This document shows, piece after piece, positions 17,703-25,810 of a stretch of DNA of 64,000 nt (positions are counted from its first letter, which is position 1; every line of letters starts with the position of its first letter). The DNA is taken from NCBI RefSeq assembly GCF_001485215.1, contig NZ_BBWW01000001.1, positions 3,410,001 through 3,474,000 on the forward strand, read 5' to 3'. The DNA is from Leptolyngbya sp. NIES-2104 (GTDB lineage Bacteria; Cyanobacteriota; Cyanobacteriia; Leptolyngbyales; Leptolyngbyaceae). A program made the position numbers and the translations under genes. Below the pieces are notes generated by a model. It saw only the letters and a list, made by a program, of their open reading frames with translations, did not search any database and was not told where the DNA came from.

Positions 17703-18521
17703 TTAACGTGCAGCGGGACGAGTTGAACCCCCCGCAACGACATTCAATCGCTGCGTCACCATCGTCATACCACCATGCCGAACCAGCACCGCAGACACCC
17801 ATTGCGATCCAGCCGTACTCGGTGCTTTTCCAACCTTAAACAATCCACCAGAGTTCAACACATCTAAATCAGCGGTCGCAGGCTTGAGATATCCATTAGA
17901 ATTCACAGACTCTTGAACGACCGCACCCAGTAACAAATCGCTTTCTAGCGGTTCTTGAACGATCGCATCAAAACTAAATTCCTGTCCGGTTCTCACTTGT
18001 TCGGGCAAATTCACTTTCACCGAAGGCGGTTTCTCTCCGGTTGTAACCTGATTTCTCTCAGAGAGAATGTCTTGCCGCACGATCGCTTGATTTTGGAACT
18101 GTTGGCGCGATCGCAGAGTAGCATCTAGTTTCACCTGCTGTCCATCTCGCGTCTGAGTTCCCGTAATCCGCGTCACGGTCACCGCCTGAAATCCATTCTG
18201 ACTCGGCTCCCAGGATTGCAATTCTGTCTTATAAGTCAGCGTCGGATATTGTTTCCAAAGTTGCGTTAACGATTGTTCTAAACTCTGGCGATTCAGCCCA
18301 TCAGAATGAGTGAAATTGGGACTGTAGAATTTGAGAACGTCTTGAATATTTCTGCGATTGGCAGCGGCATCAATTTGGGTGATTGCGCTTTTCAATTCTG
18401 CCGGAGCGGTTTCTGGAGTGGCAGCCGTCGCTCGATCGCTCTGAATCGAACCGGATGCGATCGCCAAACTCAATCCAAGCAGAAACAGAATTTGCAGCGG
18501 GGTAGACAATTTCAAGCGCAT
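17703..18521 (-). CDS. Secreted NTF2/SnoaL-like protein
   Basis: The 272-residue protein has a signal peptide (residues 1-34, ending near ATAA), an NTF2/SnoaL-like alpha+beta domain (about 38-160; FYSPNFTHSDGLNRQSLEQSL) and a beta-rich C-terminal domain (about 165-262). There is no recognisable catalytic motif. NTF2-like domains bind small hydrophobic ligands or act as protein-binding modules, so no reaction is proposed. The stop codon lies 18 bp from repeat copy 3. Confidence 0.65.
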   Translation of the reverse strand: MRLKLSTPLQILFLLGLSLAIASGSIQSDRATAATPETAPAELKSAITQIDAAANRRNIQDVLKFYSPNFTHSDGLNRQSLEQSLTQLWKQYPTLTYKTELQSWEPSQNGFQAVTVTRITGTQTRDGQQVKLDATLRSRQQFQNQAIVRQDILSERNQVTTGEKPPSVKVNLPEQVRTGQEFSFDAIVQEPLESDLLLGAVVQESVNSNGYLKPATADLDVLNSGGLFKVGKAPSTAGSQWVSAVLVRHGGMTMVTQRLNVVAGGSTRPAAR

Positions 18522-18659
18522 AGATACTCACCGAACAACAAGCTTCTAATCACTATACACGCGAATTCTCAGCCAGCCGAACGATCATCTACATTGAGGC
18601 TCTATTTTTATGCGATCGCACCGTTCTATACTTGGCCGACATTATTCAAGGTCTTAACT

Positions 18660-18950
18660 ATGCTCACGTCGGCTCAATCCTCGCAGCTTCAACAATGTTT
18701 AGAACTCGCACGCGACATTCATCAGCATCAAGCAGCGATCGCGCAATTCACACAGTTAAGAGATTCGATCGTTGCCGATGAAGCCGCGAAAGCATTGATT
18801 GACGGCATTTGGGCAGAAGTGTTAGCGGCTCGTCGATCGTCTGCATTCTGGCAGCAAATGAGTGATGTCGAAAAAGATGTTTCAGAACGTCTCGCCCAAA
18901 ATCATGTCCAACTTCAACAAAACTACCTTCGATTAATGCAGGAGATGTAA
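18660..18950 (+). CDS. Conserved small helical protein (unknown)
   Basis: The 96-residue protein starts at the ATG at 18660. It is almost entirely helical with heptad-like Leu/Gln patterns (LQQCLELARDIHQHQAAIAQ, then ERLAQNHVQLQQNYLRLMQ). It has no signal peptide, membrane segment or cysteine. I do not recognise the family. It is divergent from the secreted NTF2-like gene, and the frame stays open upstream, but the 5' extension overlaps that gene and has no features, so the inner ATG is preferred. Confidence 0.6.
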   Translation: MLTSAQSSQLQQCLELARDIHQHQAAIAQFTQLRDSIVADEAAKALIDGIWAEVLAARRSSAFWQQMSDVEKDVSERLAQNHVQLQQNYLRLMQEM

Positions 18951-19059
18951 GCATCGACCGACCTCGATCCATTATGGGAACTTCAACCCCATCAATTGAT
19001 AGATGAATTTCTGCGATCGAATTTCGATCATTGATCAATTGATGATTTGGGGACGCAAA

Positions 19060-19476
19060 ATGGCTGTTGAAGAACAAAATAAAGCGGTTGTCCGGCGCTA
19101 CTACGAAGAGGTGTTTAACCAAGGGCAGGAATCCGTCTTGGATGAAATCATTTCACCGGACTACTTGGATTATGGTCATAACCCACCAGGACGCGGCATT
19201 GAAGGCGCAAAACAAGATTTCCATAGTGGAGCAGCTTTTTTCAGTGATGCCCATTTTACGATCGACGATATGCTGGCGATGAATGATCAGGTCGTCGTTC
19301 GCTGGACTGGAACTCTAAAACACATCGGCGAATTCATGGGCGTTCCTGCCACAGGCAAAACTGTCACGCTCACGGGGATTAGTATGTACCGAGTCGCGGA
19401 TGGCAAGGTGTTAGAAACTCGAAATGCCGTGAACTGGCTGGATCTGCTGCAACAATTAAATGCCGTTCCTGCTTAG
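19060..19476 (+). CDS. SnoaL-like ester cyclase family protein
   Basis: The 138-residue protein matches the SnoaL-like polyketide cyclase/ester cyclase family (NKAVVRRYYEEVFNQGQ, SPDYLDYGH, RWTGTLKHIGEFMGVPATGK, GISMYRVADGKVLETRNAVNWLDLLQQL). Bacterial members outside antibiotic clusters are mostly uncharacterised, so no substrate is assigned. The start at 19060 follows a GGGG tract at a suitable distance; in-frame ATGs at 19003 and 19042 are alternatives. A strong terminator follows, 25 bp after the stop. Confidence 0.75.
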   Translation: MAVEEQNKAVVRRYYEEVFNQGQESVLDEIISPDYLDYGHNPPGRGIEGAKQDFHSGAAFFSDAHFTIDDMLAMNDQVVVRWTGTLKHIGEFMGVPATGKTVTLTGISMYRVADGKVLETRNAVNWLDLLQQLNAVPA

Positions 19477-19501
19477 TCAGGTGCAGGTACTCATCTTTGT
19501 G

Positions 19502-19528
19502 GGTCAGGCAAATTGCCTGACCTTTTTT
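19502..19528 (+). terminator. Intrinsic terminator
   Basis: GGTCAGGCA (19502-19510) pairs perfectly with TGCCTGACC (19514-19522) across a three-base loop, followed by six T. It ends the ester cyclase-like transcript and insulates the psbA promoter downstream. Confidence 0.9.
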
Positions 19529-19798
19529 GTGAATTAATTATTCCTACGAACTTTTCTAACCGTTTATCTCCCTTAGGAAATCTATCTGAATAAAATTAAT
19601 AATTCGTTCAACTTTCTGTAACTACTATTTCATGAAGTAGTGTAAGTCCAAATGATTAAGAAGTTTATCAAAACAGGTAGTTAATCGCTGAAATTCCTAA
19701 TTCTTCGTTGATTGAATCTTTATCTTAATACTTCTTAAGTTTTGGTAAATGCGATCGCTTCTTAACTACAAAATTCTGCGAAGAAATATTGCTAATTT

Positions 19799-19828
19799 TT
19801 GACATGTGCAGACACAAAATTTCATAAG
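19799..19828 (+). promoter_or_regulatory. Probable sigma-70 promoter of psbA
   Basis: TTGACA at 19799-19804 is a perfect -35 element. CATAAG at 19823-19828, 18 bp later, matches four of six bases of the -10 consensus. Transcription would start near 19835, giving an AT-rich leader of about 100 nt before the psbA ATG at 19938. The 19529-19798 stretch upstream is AT-rich and gene-free. Confidence 0.6.
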
Positions 19829-19937
19829 CAGATACTAGAAAAATAAAGATAGATGTCCATAAAATGAGCGCAGGTAGATAACGAATTCCGAAGTCTACCG
19901 AATTTTATTTCTGTACATTCCAGTAATCATCAAAACC

Positions 19938-21020
19938 ATGACCACAACCTTACAACGTCGCGAAAGCGGCAATGTGTGGGAGCGTTTCTGCAACTGGGTC
20001 ACTTCAACCGACAACCGGGTCTATGTAGGCTGGTTCGGCGTGTTGATGATTCCCACCTTGCTCTCCGCGACCATCTGCTACATCATCGCCTTCATCGCTG
20101 CTCCTCCTGTGGACATCGACGGCATCCGTGAACCCGTTGCAGGTTCCTTGATGTTCGGTAACAACATCATCTCTGGTGCGGTTGTTCCTTCTTCTAATGC
20201 GATCGGTCTGCACTTCTACCCGATCTGGGAAGCAGCATCACTCGACGAGTGGCTGTACAACGGTGGACCTTACCAACTCGTGGTATTCCACTTCTTGATC
20301 GGCGTATTTGCTTACCTCGGTCGTCAGTGGGAACTCTCCTACCGCTTGGGAATGCGTCCTTGGATCTGTGTTGCTTACAGCGCTCCGGTGTCTGCTGCAA
20401 CCGCAGTGTTCTTGATCTACCCGATCGGACAAGGATCGTTCTCCGACGGTATGCCCCTCGGCATCTCTGGAACCTTCAACTTCATGATCGTGTTCCAAGC
20501 AGAGCACAACATCTTGATGCACCCGTTCCACATGCTCGGCGTAGCTGGCGTGTTCGGTGGATCGCTCTTCTCGGCAATGCACGGTTCGTTGGTGACTTCT
20601 TCCTTGGTGCGTGAAACCACCGAATCTGAGTCGCAAAACTACGGCTACAAGTTCGGACAAGAAGAAGAAACCTACAACATCGTTGCGGCACACGGCTACT
20701 TCGGTCGGTTGATCTTCCAATACGCATCGTTCAACAACTCTCGCGCATTGCACTTCTTCTTGGGTGCATGGCCCGTTGTTTGCATCTGGTTCACCGCATT
20801 GGGTGTGAGCACGATGGCATTCAACCTGAACGGATTCAACTTCAACCAGTCGATCTTGGATTCTCAAGGTCGCGTGGTGAATACTTGGTCAGACATGATC
20901 AACCGTGCGAACCTGGGTATGGAAGTGATGCACGAGCGCAACGCTCACAACTTCCCGCTTGACTTGGCTGTGGGTGATCAAACACCTGTTGCAGTTCAAG
21001 CACCTGCCATCAACGGCTAA
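19938..21020 (+). CDS. psbA: Photosystem II reaction-centre protein D1
   Basis: This is a full-length D1 (360 residues) with five transmembrane helices. Key residues are all in place: Tyr161, Asp170, His190, His198, His215, Ser264, His272, His332, Glu333, His337, Asp342 and the processing site after Ala344, followed by a 16-residue C-terminal extension. Residue 130 is Gln, the form found in standard low-light D1, rather than the Glu of high-light isoforms. Gly80, Phe158 and Thr286 exclude the D1' low-oxygen type. Codon use is strongly biased towards C-ending codons (TTC, AAC, TAC), as expected for a highly expressed gene. The gene stands alone with its own promoter and terminator. Confidence 0.99.
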   Translation: MTTTLQRRESGNVWERFCNWVTSTDNRVYVGWFGVLMIPTLLSATICYIIAFIAAPPVDIDGIREPVAGSLMFGNNIISGAVVPSSNAIGLHFYPIWEAASLDEWLYNGGPYQLVVFHFLIGVFAYLGRQWELSYRLGMRPWICVAYSAPVSAATAVFLIYPIGQGSFSDGMPLGISGTFNFMIVFQAEHNILMHPFHMLGVAGVFGGSLFSAMHGSLVTSSLVRETTESESQNYGYKFGQEEETYNIVAAHGYFGRLIFQYASFNNSRALHFFLGAWPVVCIWFTALGVSTMAFNLNGFNFNQSILDSQGRVVNTWSDMINRANLGMEVMHERNAHNFPLDLAVGDQTPVAVQAPAING

Positions 21021-21083
21021 TTAAAAAAGTGCGGGGGTTACTCCTGAAGCAACGCCCCACACCATAACCCTTGATTGAAAGAG

Positions 21084-21114
21084 ATCCCTCGGCTTTGGTC
21101 GGGGGATTTCTGCT
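21084..21114 (+). terminator. Intrinsic terminator of psbA
   Basis: ATCCCTCG (21084-21091) pairs with CGGGGGAT (21100-21107), including one G-U pair, followed by a T-rich tail. It lies 64 bp after the psbA stop. Confidence 0.75.
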
Positions 21115-21146
21115 TTGATCTAGCTTACACTTAACAAAACTTAAAG

Positions 21147-21722
21147 TTAAGCCTTTTTCCAACGTTGAGCCGCGATCGCAATTCTTTCTCCATACAGTTC
21201 CGCAGTTTTCTGATCGCCTGGATCAAGCGTTGCAGGTGCGCCACTCATATCAGGAGTCGTCTGCCCCATCACGCCTAAATATGATCCCAACCGATTCACT
21301 GATCCATTATTCGGTTCTGCGTTTCCAATCCAGACCATACTGTGCTGAGCGGCATTGATTGCCAAATACAGTAATGTCCCTTGCTTATCACCGCTGTAAC
21401 TTCCAGAGTGCGTGAATCCGCCAGCGACCTTATCTTTCCAGCCTTGAACGAACCAGACCGAGCTTGCCGCATCGATAAATGCTTTGAACTGAGCCGCGAC
21501 ACCCCCCATATAAGTCGGAGAACCAAAGACGATCGCATCTGACCCACTGAGTTTGTCTAACACCTCTTGATTCTGATACCGCCCTTCTACGATTTGATCT
21601 CCGGTAATTCGGATCAGTTCTGCGGTAGCTCCTTCGACTCGGTTAGTTCCTGCGGCAACTGCCTCTGCCATCAAGTGAGTGTGACCTTGCCCGGAAAAAT
21701 AGACGATCGATACTTTTGTCAT
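21147..21722 (-). CDS. WrbA/flavodoxin-like FMN protein
   Basis: The 191-residue protein starts at MTKVSIVYFSGQGHTHLMAE, which includes the FMN phosphate loop SGQGHTH. FGSPTYMGGVAAQFKAFID (about 75-95) and FTHSGSYSGDKQGTL are the flavin-contacting loops of the WrbA-like NAD(P)H:quinone oxidoreductase group. A role in two-electron quinone reduction is likely from the family. An upstream ATG adds ten residues (MNSNNRCSDI) without family support. It is convergent with psbA and separated from it by the psbA terminator. Confidence 0.8.
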   Translation of the reverse strand: MTKVSIVYFSGQGHTHLMAEAVAAGTNRVEGATAELIRITGDQIVEGRYQNQEVLDKLSGSDAIVFGSPTYMGGVAAQFKAFIDAASSVWFVQGWKDKVAGGFTHSGSYSGDKQGTLLYLAINAAQHSMVWIGNAEPNNGSVNRLGSYLGVMGQTTPDMSGAPATLDPGDQKTAELYGERIAIAAQRWKKA

Positions 21723-21805
21723 AATGTCACTACATCGATTATTTGAGTTCAAACAATACTATAAATGATTTTTCCGGGTTTGCAGATGGTGCGACCGCAA
21801 AAAAC

Positions 21806-22723
21806 CTATTTTTCTGGTGCGAGTTTAACTAAGTTCTCAGCCTCTAAAGCTTGCCGTTGTTGACTTGTCAGAAATAGATAGCCTTCAACGCTTGAGCCGT
21901 CGTAAAGCTCGTAGAATTTTCCATCTGAAACAGTTTCAGCAACCGCACGATCAATCAGTGTCATGAACTCTGGGTCTAGCCAATCGCCATCAAATTTCAA
22001 TTTGGTACTGTACCGAACTCCGTTCACGAAGAAAGATAGTCCTGCAACTCCTTTATCTAGATCGAATCCATCAGAAATTTGAGTTGGGTTAAATGCACCA
22101 CGGGAAGCACTAGCAAATCGTTCTGTAAGAGCTTGATAAGGGTTCTCAAGATTTCCGGTTTCCCAATCGAAAGAAATCATAAGATCATCGAAAGCGGCGA
22201 GCAATTCGTAAGATGAATTGATGTACTGTCGTGCAATTTTCTGCTTTCCTTTTGCTTTTTGCTGTGGTGTGAGATGAGGGAGCAGACTGATTGCTTCAAA
22301 TCGCTCAAGAATCGCTTGAATACGATCGCTAATTGCACCCGCTTCTTTCAACTGTTTCGCGATCGACTTTAATCGATTAACTTCTGCTTCACCCAGTTCA
22401 CCAACAAAGACATACTCAGTAAAAGCTTGTTGAGGTAAATCAGGATTCAATCGACGTTCAGCCTGCCGACTCATAACATCTAATAGACTCGCACGATCCG
22501 ATACGTTGCCTTGATTGATTTGATCCATCAAAATTTGATAATCCTGCTCTGTCAGAATTTTGTAGACCAGAAGCTTTTTCGCAATTTCGATTAGCTCTGT
22601 TCTCTGATGGCTCTTCATAGAATTGGATTGCGGAGGCGTAGACGCTTGGACAATCGTTGCACAAGTCGAAAGCAAGAAAAGACTGAGTACAAGAGTTCTA
22701 AACGTAAGTTTAACATTCAGCAT
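21806..22723 (-). CDS. Secreted helical protein (unknown)
   Basis: The 305-residue protein has a signal peptide (about 1-28, ending VQA-S). The rest is mostly helical with charged segments, and the last 80 residues are more beta-rich (VAGLSFFVNGVRYSTKLKF). There are no cysteines in the mature part and no recognisable catalytic motif. I do not recognise the family. It is expressed alone, divergent from the small gene at 22816. Confidence 0.6.
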   Translation of the reverse strand: MLNVKLTFRTLVLSLFLLSTCATIVQASTPPQSNSMKSHQRTELIEIAKKLLVYKILTEQDYQILMDQINQGNVSDRASLLDVMSRQAERRLNPDLPQQAFTEYVFVGELGEAEVNRLKSIAKQLKEAGAISDRIQAILERFEAISLLPHLTPQQKAKGKQKIARQYINSSYELLAAFDDLMISFDWETGNLENPYQALTERFASASRGAFNPTQISDGFDLDKGVAGLSFFVNGVRYSTKLKFDGDWLDPEFMTLIDRAVAETVSDGKFYELYDGSSVEGYLFLTSQQRQALEAENLVKLAPEK

Positions 22724-22815
22724 CAGAGTCTAGAAACGCGATTGCATTATTCCTTCAATCTGTAGAGTTCACCGTTACGATATAGATATCAAACAGTAGC
22801 GTCAAATTATAAATT

Positions 22816-23067
22816 ATGACGACATCACGAGCCTATGAAGAAGTGATTGACTTTATTGCTGCTGGGACAACTCCGAGCAATATTGTGAACTTCCAGCCTT
22901 CCAAAGAGACAAAGCAGCGCGTTGCAGAGTTGATTCAGCGTGAGAAGACGATCGGATTAACGCAAGACGAAACATCCGAGTTAGACCACTACATGCAGCT
23001 AGAACATTTGATGCGTTTAGCAAAAGCTCGCGCCCGGAAGCATCTTTCTGCACAGTCCTTTGAGTAA
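22816..23067 (+). CDS. Small partner protein upstream of HNH nuclease
   Basis: The 83-residue protein has an Asp/Glu- and Lys-rich helical body (RAYEEVIDFIAAGTTPSNIV, then LIQREKTIGLTQDETSELDH). It has no known catalytic motif. Its stop codon overlaps the TTG start of the HNH gene by eight bases, so the two are co-translated. The arrangement is like a toxin-antitoxin or nuclease-partner pair and recurs in cyanobacteria. Whether this protein restrains the nuclease is inference. Confidence 0.65.
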   Translation: MTTSRAYEEVIDFIAAGTTPSNIVNFQPSKETKQRVAELIQREKTIGLTQDETSELDHYMQLEHLMRLAKARARKHLSAQSFE

Positions 23068-23515
23068 TACTTACATCAGTGCAGAACTTCGTCGATTGGT
23101 GATTACAAGAGCAGAGAGACTATGTGAATACTGTCTGCTCCACGAGGACGATGTGTATTTCGGCTGCCAAGTCTATCACGTTATCAGCGAAAAGCATGGC
23201 GGTTTAACAGATGCAGATAACTTGGCTTTAGCTTGTACGACTTGTAACCGTAATAAGGGAAGCGATGTAGGCTCGATCGTACTGCCGCTAAACAGTGGAG
23301 TTTTCAGCCGCTTTTTCAACCCTCGAATCGATTTATGGCGAGAGCATTTTAGGTTAGACGATGCCGACGGAATTCGTATTGTCGCTTTGAGCAGTATTGG
23401 TGAAGTTACAGCAAGAATTCTTAAATTTAATGATACTGAGCGGTTATTAGAGCGGCAAACTTTGCGAGAGATTAACCGATATCCAACAAGAGAAGCGCTA
23501 AGCCGCCTTCGTTAA
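23060..23515 (+). CDS. HNH endonuclease-like protein
   Basis: The 151-residue protein carries a zinc-stabilised HNH domain: CEYC near residue 23, the catalytic His region QVYHVISEKHGG, and NLALACTTCNRNKGS. The layout is that of McrA/HNH_5 nucleases that cut double-stranded DNA. The first codon is TTG at 23060 (MSNTYISAELR), chosen because it overlaps the previous stop and matches the domain start. Its partner is the 83-residue protein upstream. A role in defence or selfish DNA maintenance is possible but not shown. Confidence 0.8.
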   Translation: MSNTYISAELRRLVITRAERLCEYCLLHEDDVYFGCQVYHVISEKHGGLTDADNLALACTTCNRNKGSDVGSIVLPLNSGVFSRFFNPRIDLWREHFRLDDADGIRIVALSSIGEVTARILKFNDTERLLERQTLREINRYPTREALSRLR

Positions 23516-23716
23516 ACAGGGAGAGATCGAGCTTTACACTGAGCTTAAAATTCTTATCTTATGAATTTCCCCAGCTCCAATCAGAATAACTAATAGCTAT
23601 TTTTACCTAACAAAATTACAAATTCGACGATGAGAGAGACAGAAATTGCCTTAAGATTATCGTAACAATTAAGTTTGTAAAACTAGAACTTGCTGAGATA
23701 ACCAGGAGAACTTGAT

Positions 23717-24799
23717 ATGGCGCTTGTCCCGATGCGGCTATTGCTGGATCACGCGGCTGAAAACGGTTACGGCATCCCTGCATTCAACGTCAACAACATG
23801 GAACAGATCCAATCGATCATGTTCGCAGCGAATGAAACCAACAGCCCAGTTATTCTGCAAGCTTCCCGTGGCGCTCGCAACTACGCGGGTGAAAACTTCC
23901 TTCGCCACTTGATCTTGGCGGCAGCGGAAACCTACCCGCATATTCCGATTTCCATGCACCAAGACCACGGTAACGAGCCTGCAACCTGCTACACAGCATT
24001 GAAGAACGGCTTCACCAGCGTCATGATGGACGGTTCACTCGAAGCGGATGCCAAAACTCCCGCCAGCTACGAATACAACGTCGCTGTCACCGCTGAAGTG
24101 GTGAAAGTGGCTCATGCGATCGGGGCTTCAGTTGAAGGTGAGTTGGGCTGTCTTGGATCGCTCGAAACCGGAAAAGGCGAAGCGGAAGACGGACACGGCT
24201 TTGAAGGTGAATTGGATCACTCGATGCTGTTGACCGATCCGGACGAAGCAGTTGATTTCGTTGAGCGGACTCAAGTCGATGCGCTGGCAGTTGCGATCGG
24301 TACCAGCCACGGTGCGTACAAGTTCACCCGCAAACCGACCGGAGAAATTCTCGCGATCAGCCGCATCGAAGAGATTCACCGTCGTCTGCCGAACACGCAC
24401 TTGGTGATGCACGGATCGTCTTCGGTGCCTGAAGATTTGATCGCGATCATCAACCAATACGGCGGTGCGATTCCTGAAACCTACGGTGTTCCGGTTGAAG
24501 AAATCCAAAAAGGAATCAAATCGGGCGTTCGTAAGATCAATATCGACACTGATAACCGTTTGGCAATCACCGCAGCGGTTCGGGAAGCACTGCAAGCGAA
24601 TCCGAAAGAATTCGATCCGCGCCACTTCCTGAAGCCGTCGATCAAGTACATGCAAAAAGTGTGTGCCGATCGCTATAACCAATTCGGTGCAGCCGGACAA
24701 GCAAGCTCGATCAAGCAAGATTCGATGGAACTCTTCGCGGTCAAGTACAAGAAAGGCGAATTGAATGCTGTGACCAACAAAACGGCAGCAGCAGTGTAA
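23717..24799 (+). CDS. fba: Class II fructose-bisphosphate aldolase
   Basis: The 360-residue enzyme is of the cyanobacterial/CbbA type. It reversibly joins dihydroxyacetone phosphate with glyceraldehyde 3-phosphate (or erythrose 4-phosphate) in the Calvin cycle and glycolysis. The zinc and phosphate sites are visible: HQDHGNEP (about 80-87), [30 protein letters not shown] and KINIDTDNR. An AGGAG ribosome site precedes the ATG (accAGGAGaacttgatATG). Codon use is C-biased like psbA, indicating high expression. A terminator follows within 20 bp. Confidence 0.97.
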   Translation: MALVPMRLLLDHAAENGYGIPAFNVNNMEQIQSIMFAANETNSPVILQASRGARNYAGENFLRHLILAAAETYPHIPISMHQDHGNEPATCYTALKNGFTSVMMDGSLEADAKTPASYEYNVAVTAEVVKVAHAIGASVEGELGCLGSLETGKGEAEDGHGFEGELDHSMLLTDPDEAVDFVERTQVDALAVAIGTSHGAYKFTRKPTGEILAISRIEEIHRRLPNTHLVMHGSSSVPEDLIAIINQYGGAIPETYGVPVEEIQKGIKSGVRKINIDTDNRLAITAAVREALQANPKEFDPRHFLKPSIKYMQKVCADRYNQFGAAGQASSIKQDSMELFAVKYKKGELNAVTNKTAAAV

Positions 24800-24819
24800 G
24801 CCTCGATACTAAATCTTAG

Positions 24820-24852
24820 AACTGGGTAGTTTCATCACTGCCCAGTTTTTTT
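24820..24852 (+). terminator. Intrinsic terminator of fba
   Basis: AACTGGGTAGT (24820-24830) pairs with ACTGCCCAGTT (24837-24847), with one G-U pair, followed by a T-run. It lies about 20 bp after the fba stop. Confidence 0.9.
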
Positions 24853-25058
24853 GTGAGCAGTTTTAAGCGAAATTGCTGAAGCGATTTATTCCATTGTTCT
24901 GGATTGATAAATTATTATAATTTCGCTTCTGGAAATCTACTGAATTAGATTAGTAAATATCAAATTCACTGTACTGAACCTATCAGAAATTTGTATTGCA
25001 TCAAGATGATGTGATGAATGAAGGTACACTCTTCAAAGTTTGTCTCACACGGAATTGA

Positions 25059-25694
25059 ATGAGTTTGAATTTACACGCGAAACGGGCTTTCGCTCGATTT
25101 TATTTGCCTGAAATAACGAGCACGATCGTATTAACAATTGGACTCTCTAGTTGTGCAGTAACGGCGAATCCAGGAAGACTGTCGGCAAATCCGGTGCCAA
25201 TTTCGTTTGATCAGCCGTTCAACGAAATTGAACCTGAGGTGATCTTAATTCGGCAGGCAATTATTGGTCAGGAAAGCGGCGCAAATTTTAGAGCAATTAA
25301 TCCCCACTCTGGCGCTTTAGGTTACGCACAGATCATGCCGGAAAATTTACCGAGATGGTCGAAAGAAGCGCTGGGTTATGTGGTTTCAAAGCGGGATTTC
25401 TTAGCGCGTCCAGATTTGCAAATTGCGATCGTTGATTTCAAATTGAATCAATACTGGCAGCGCTCGATCGTTGCAAGTAATGGCAATGTGGCGATCGCGA
25501 TTCAGCGAGTTGCATCCTGGTGGTACAGCGGCAAACCGGAGAAATATACGAATACTGCAACACAGTATTACAACGGGCATCGCTACCCGAGTATTGCATC
25601 TTACAGCAAATCGGTGTTGCGCCGATATCAGGCAATTTGGGATTCGCAGAACGCGATTCAACCAGGGGAAATGCAGCGCGATCGTGGTGTGTGA
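25059..25694 (+). CDS. Lytic transglycosylase lipoprotein (SLT domain)
   Basis: The 211-residue protein has a hydrophobic N-terminal segment ending in a lipobox (GLSSC), so it is probably an outer- or inner-membrane lipoprotein. An SLT/goose-lysozyme-type domain follows (about 60-190): the catalytic Glu lies in IIGQESGANF, and ALGYAQIMP and TQYYNGHRY are the expected substrate loops. It would cleave the MurNAc-GlcNAc bond of peptidoglycan. It is convergent with the GGDEF gene, with a hairpin repeat between them. Confidence 0.85.
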   Translation: MSLNLHAKRAFARFYLPEITSTIVLTIGLSSCAVTANPGRLSANPVPISFDQPFNEIEPEVILIRQAIIGQESGANFRAINPHSGALGYAQIMPENLPRWSKEALGYVVSKRDFLARPDLQIAIVDFKLNQYWQRSIVASNGNVAIAIQRVASWWYSGKPEKYTNTATQYYNGHRYPSIASYSKSVLRRYQAIWDSQNAIQPGEMQRDRGV

Positions 25695-25733
25695 TTTTGA
25701 ACAATCAATCCATCCTGCGTTGACCCGACGACG

Positions 25734-25785
25734 TGTAGAGACGCGATTAGGAGCTTCGCTGCACCTTCGGTGTTCGCGTCTCTAC
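25734..25785. repeat. Cyanobacterial GTAGAGACGCGA hairpin repeat
   Basis: GTAGAGACGCGA (25734-25745) and TCGCGTCTCTAC (25774-25785) form a perfect 12-bp inverted repeat, enclosing a smaller CACC/GGTG hairpin. This short palindromic repeat is familiar from many filamentous cyanobacteria. It sits between two convergent genes and could act as a bidirectional terminator or 3' end stabiliser. Confidence 0.8.
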
Positions 25786-25810
25786 GGGGGGTTTGCATCG
25801 GGGCGACGAT

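Noticed and set aside
20238-20867. A 209-codon open frame antisense to psbA
   Set aside because: Strong codon bias in psbA keeps the opposite frame open. The product has no recognisable domain and the sense gene is certain.
24128-24718. A 196-codon open frame antisense to fba
   Set aside because: It has the same cause as for psbA: biased codons on the sense strand. There is no domain and no ribosome site.
25059-25694. Frameshift or truncation of the lytic transglycosylase
   Set aside because: The SLT motifs and a normal C-terminus are complete. The protein is short but intact.
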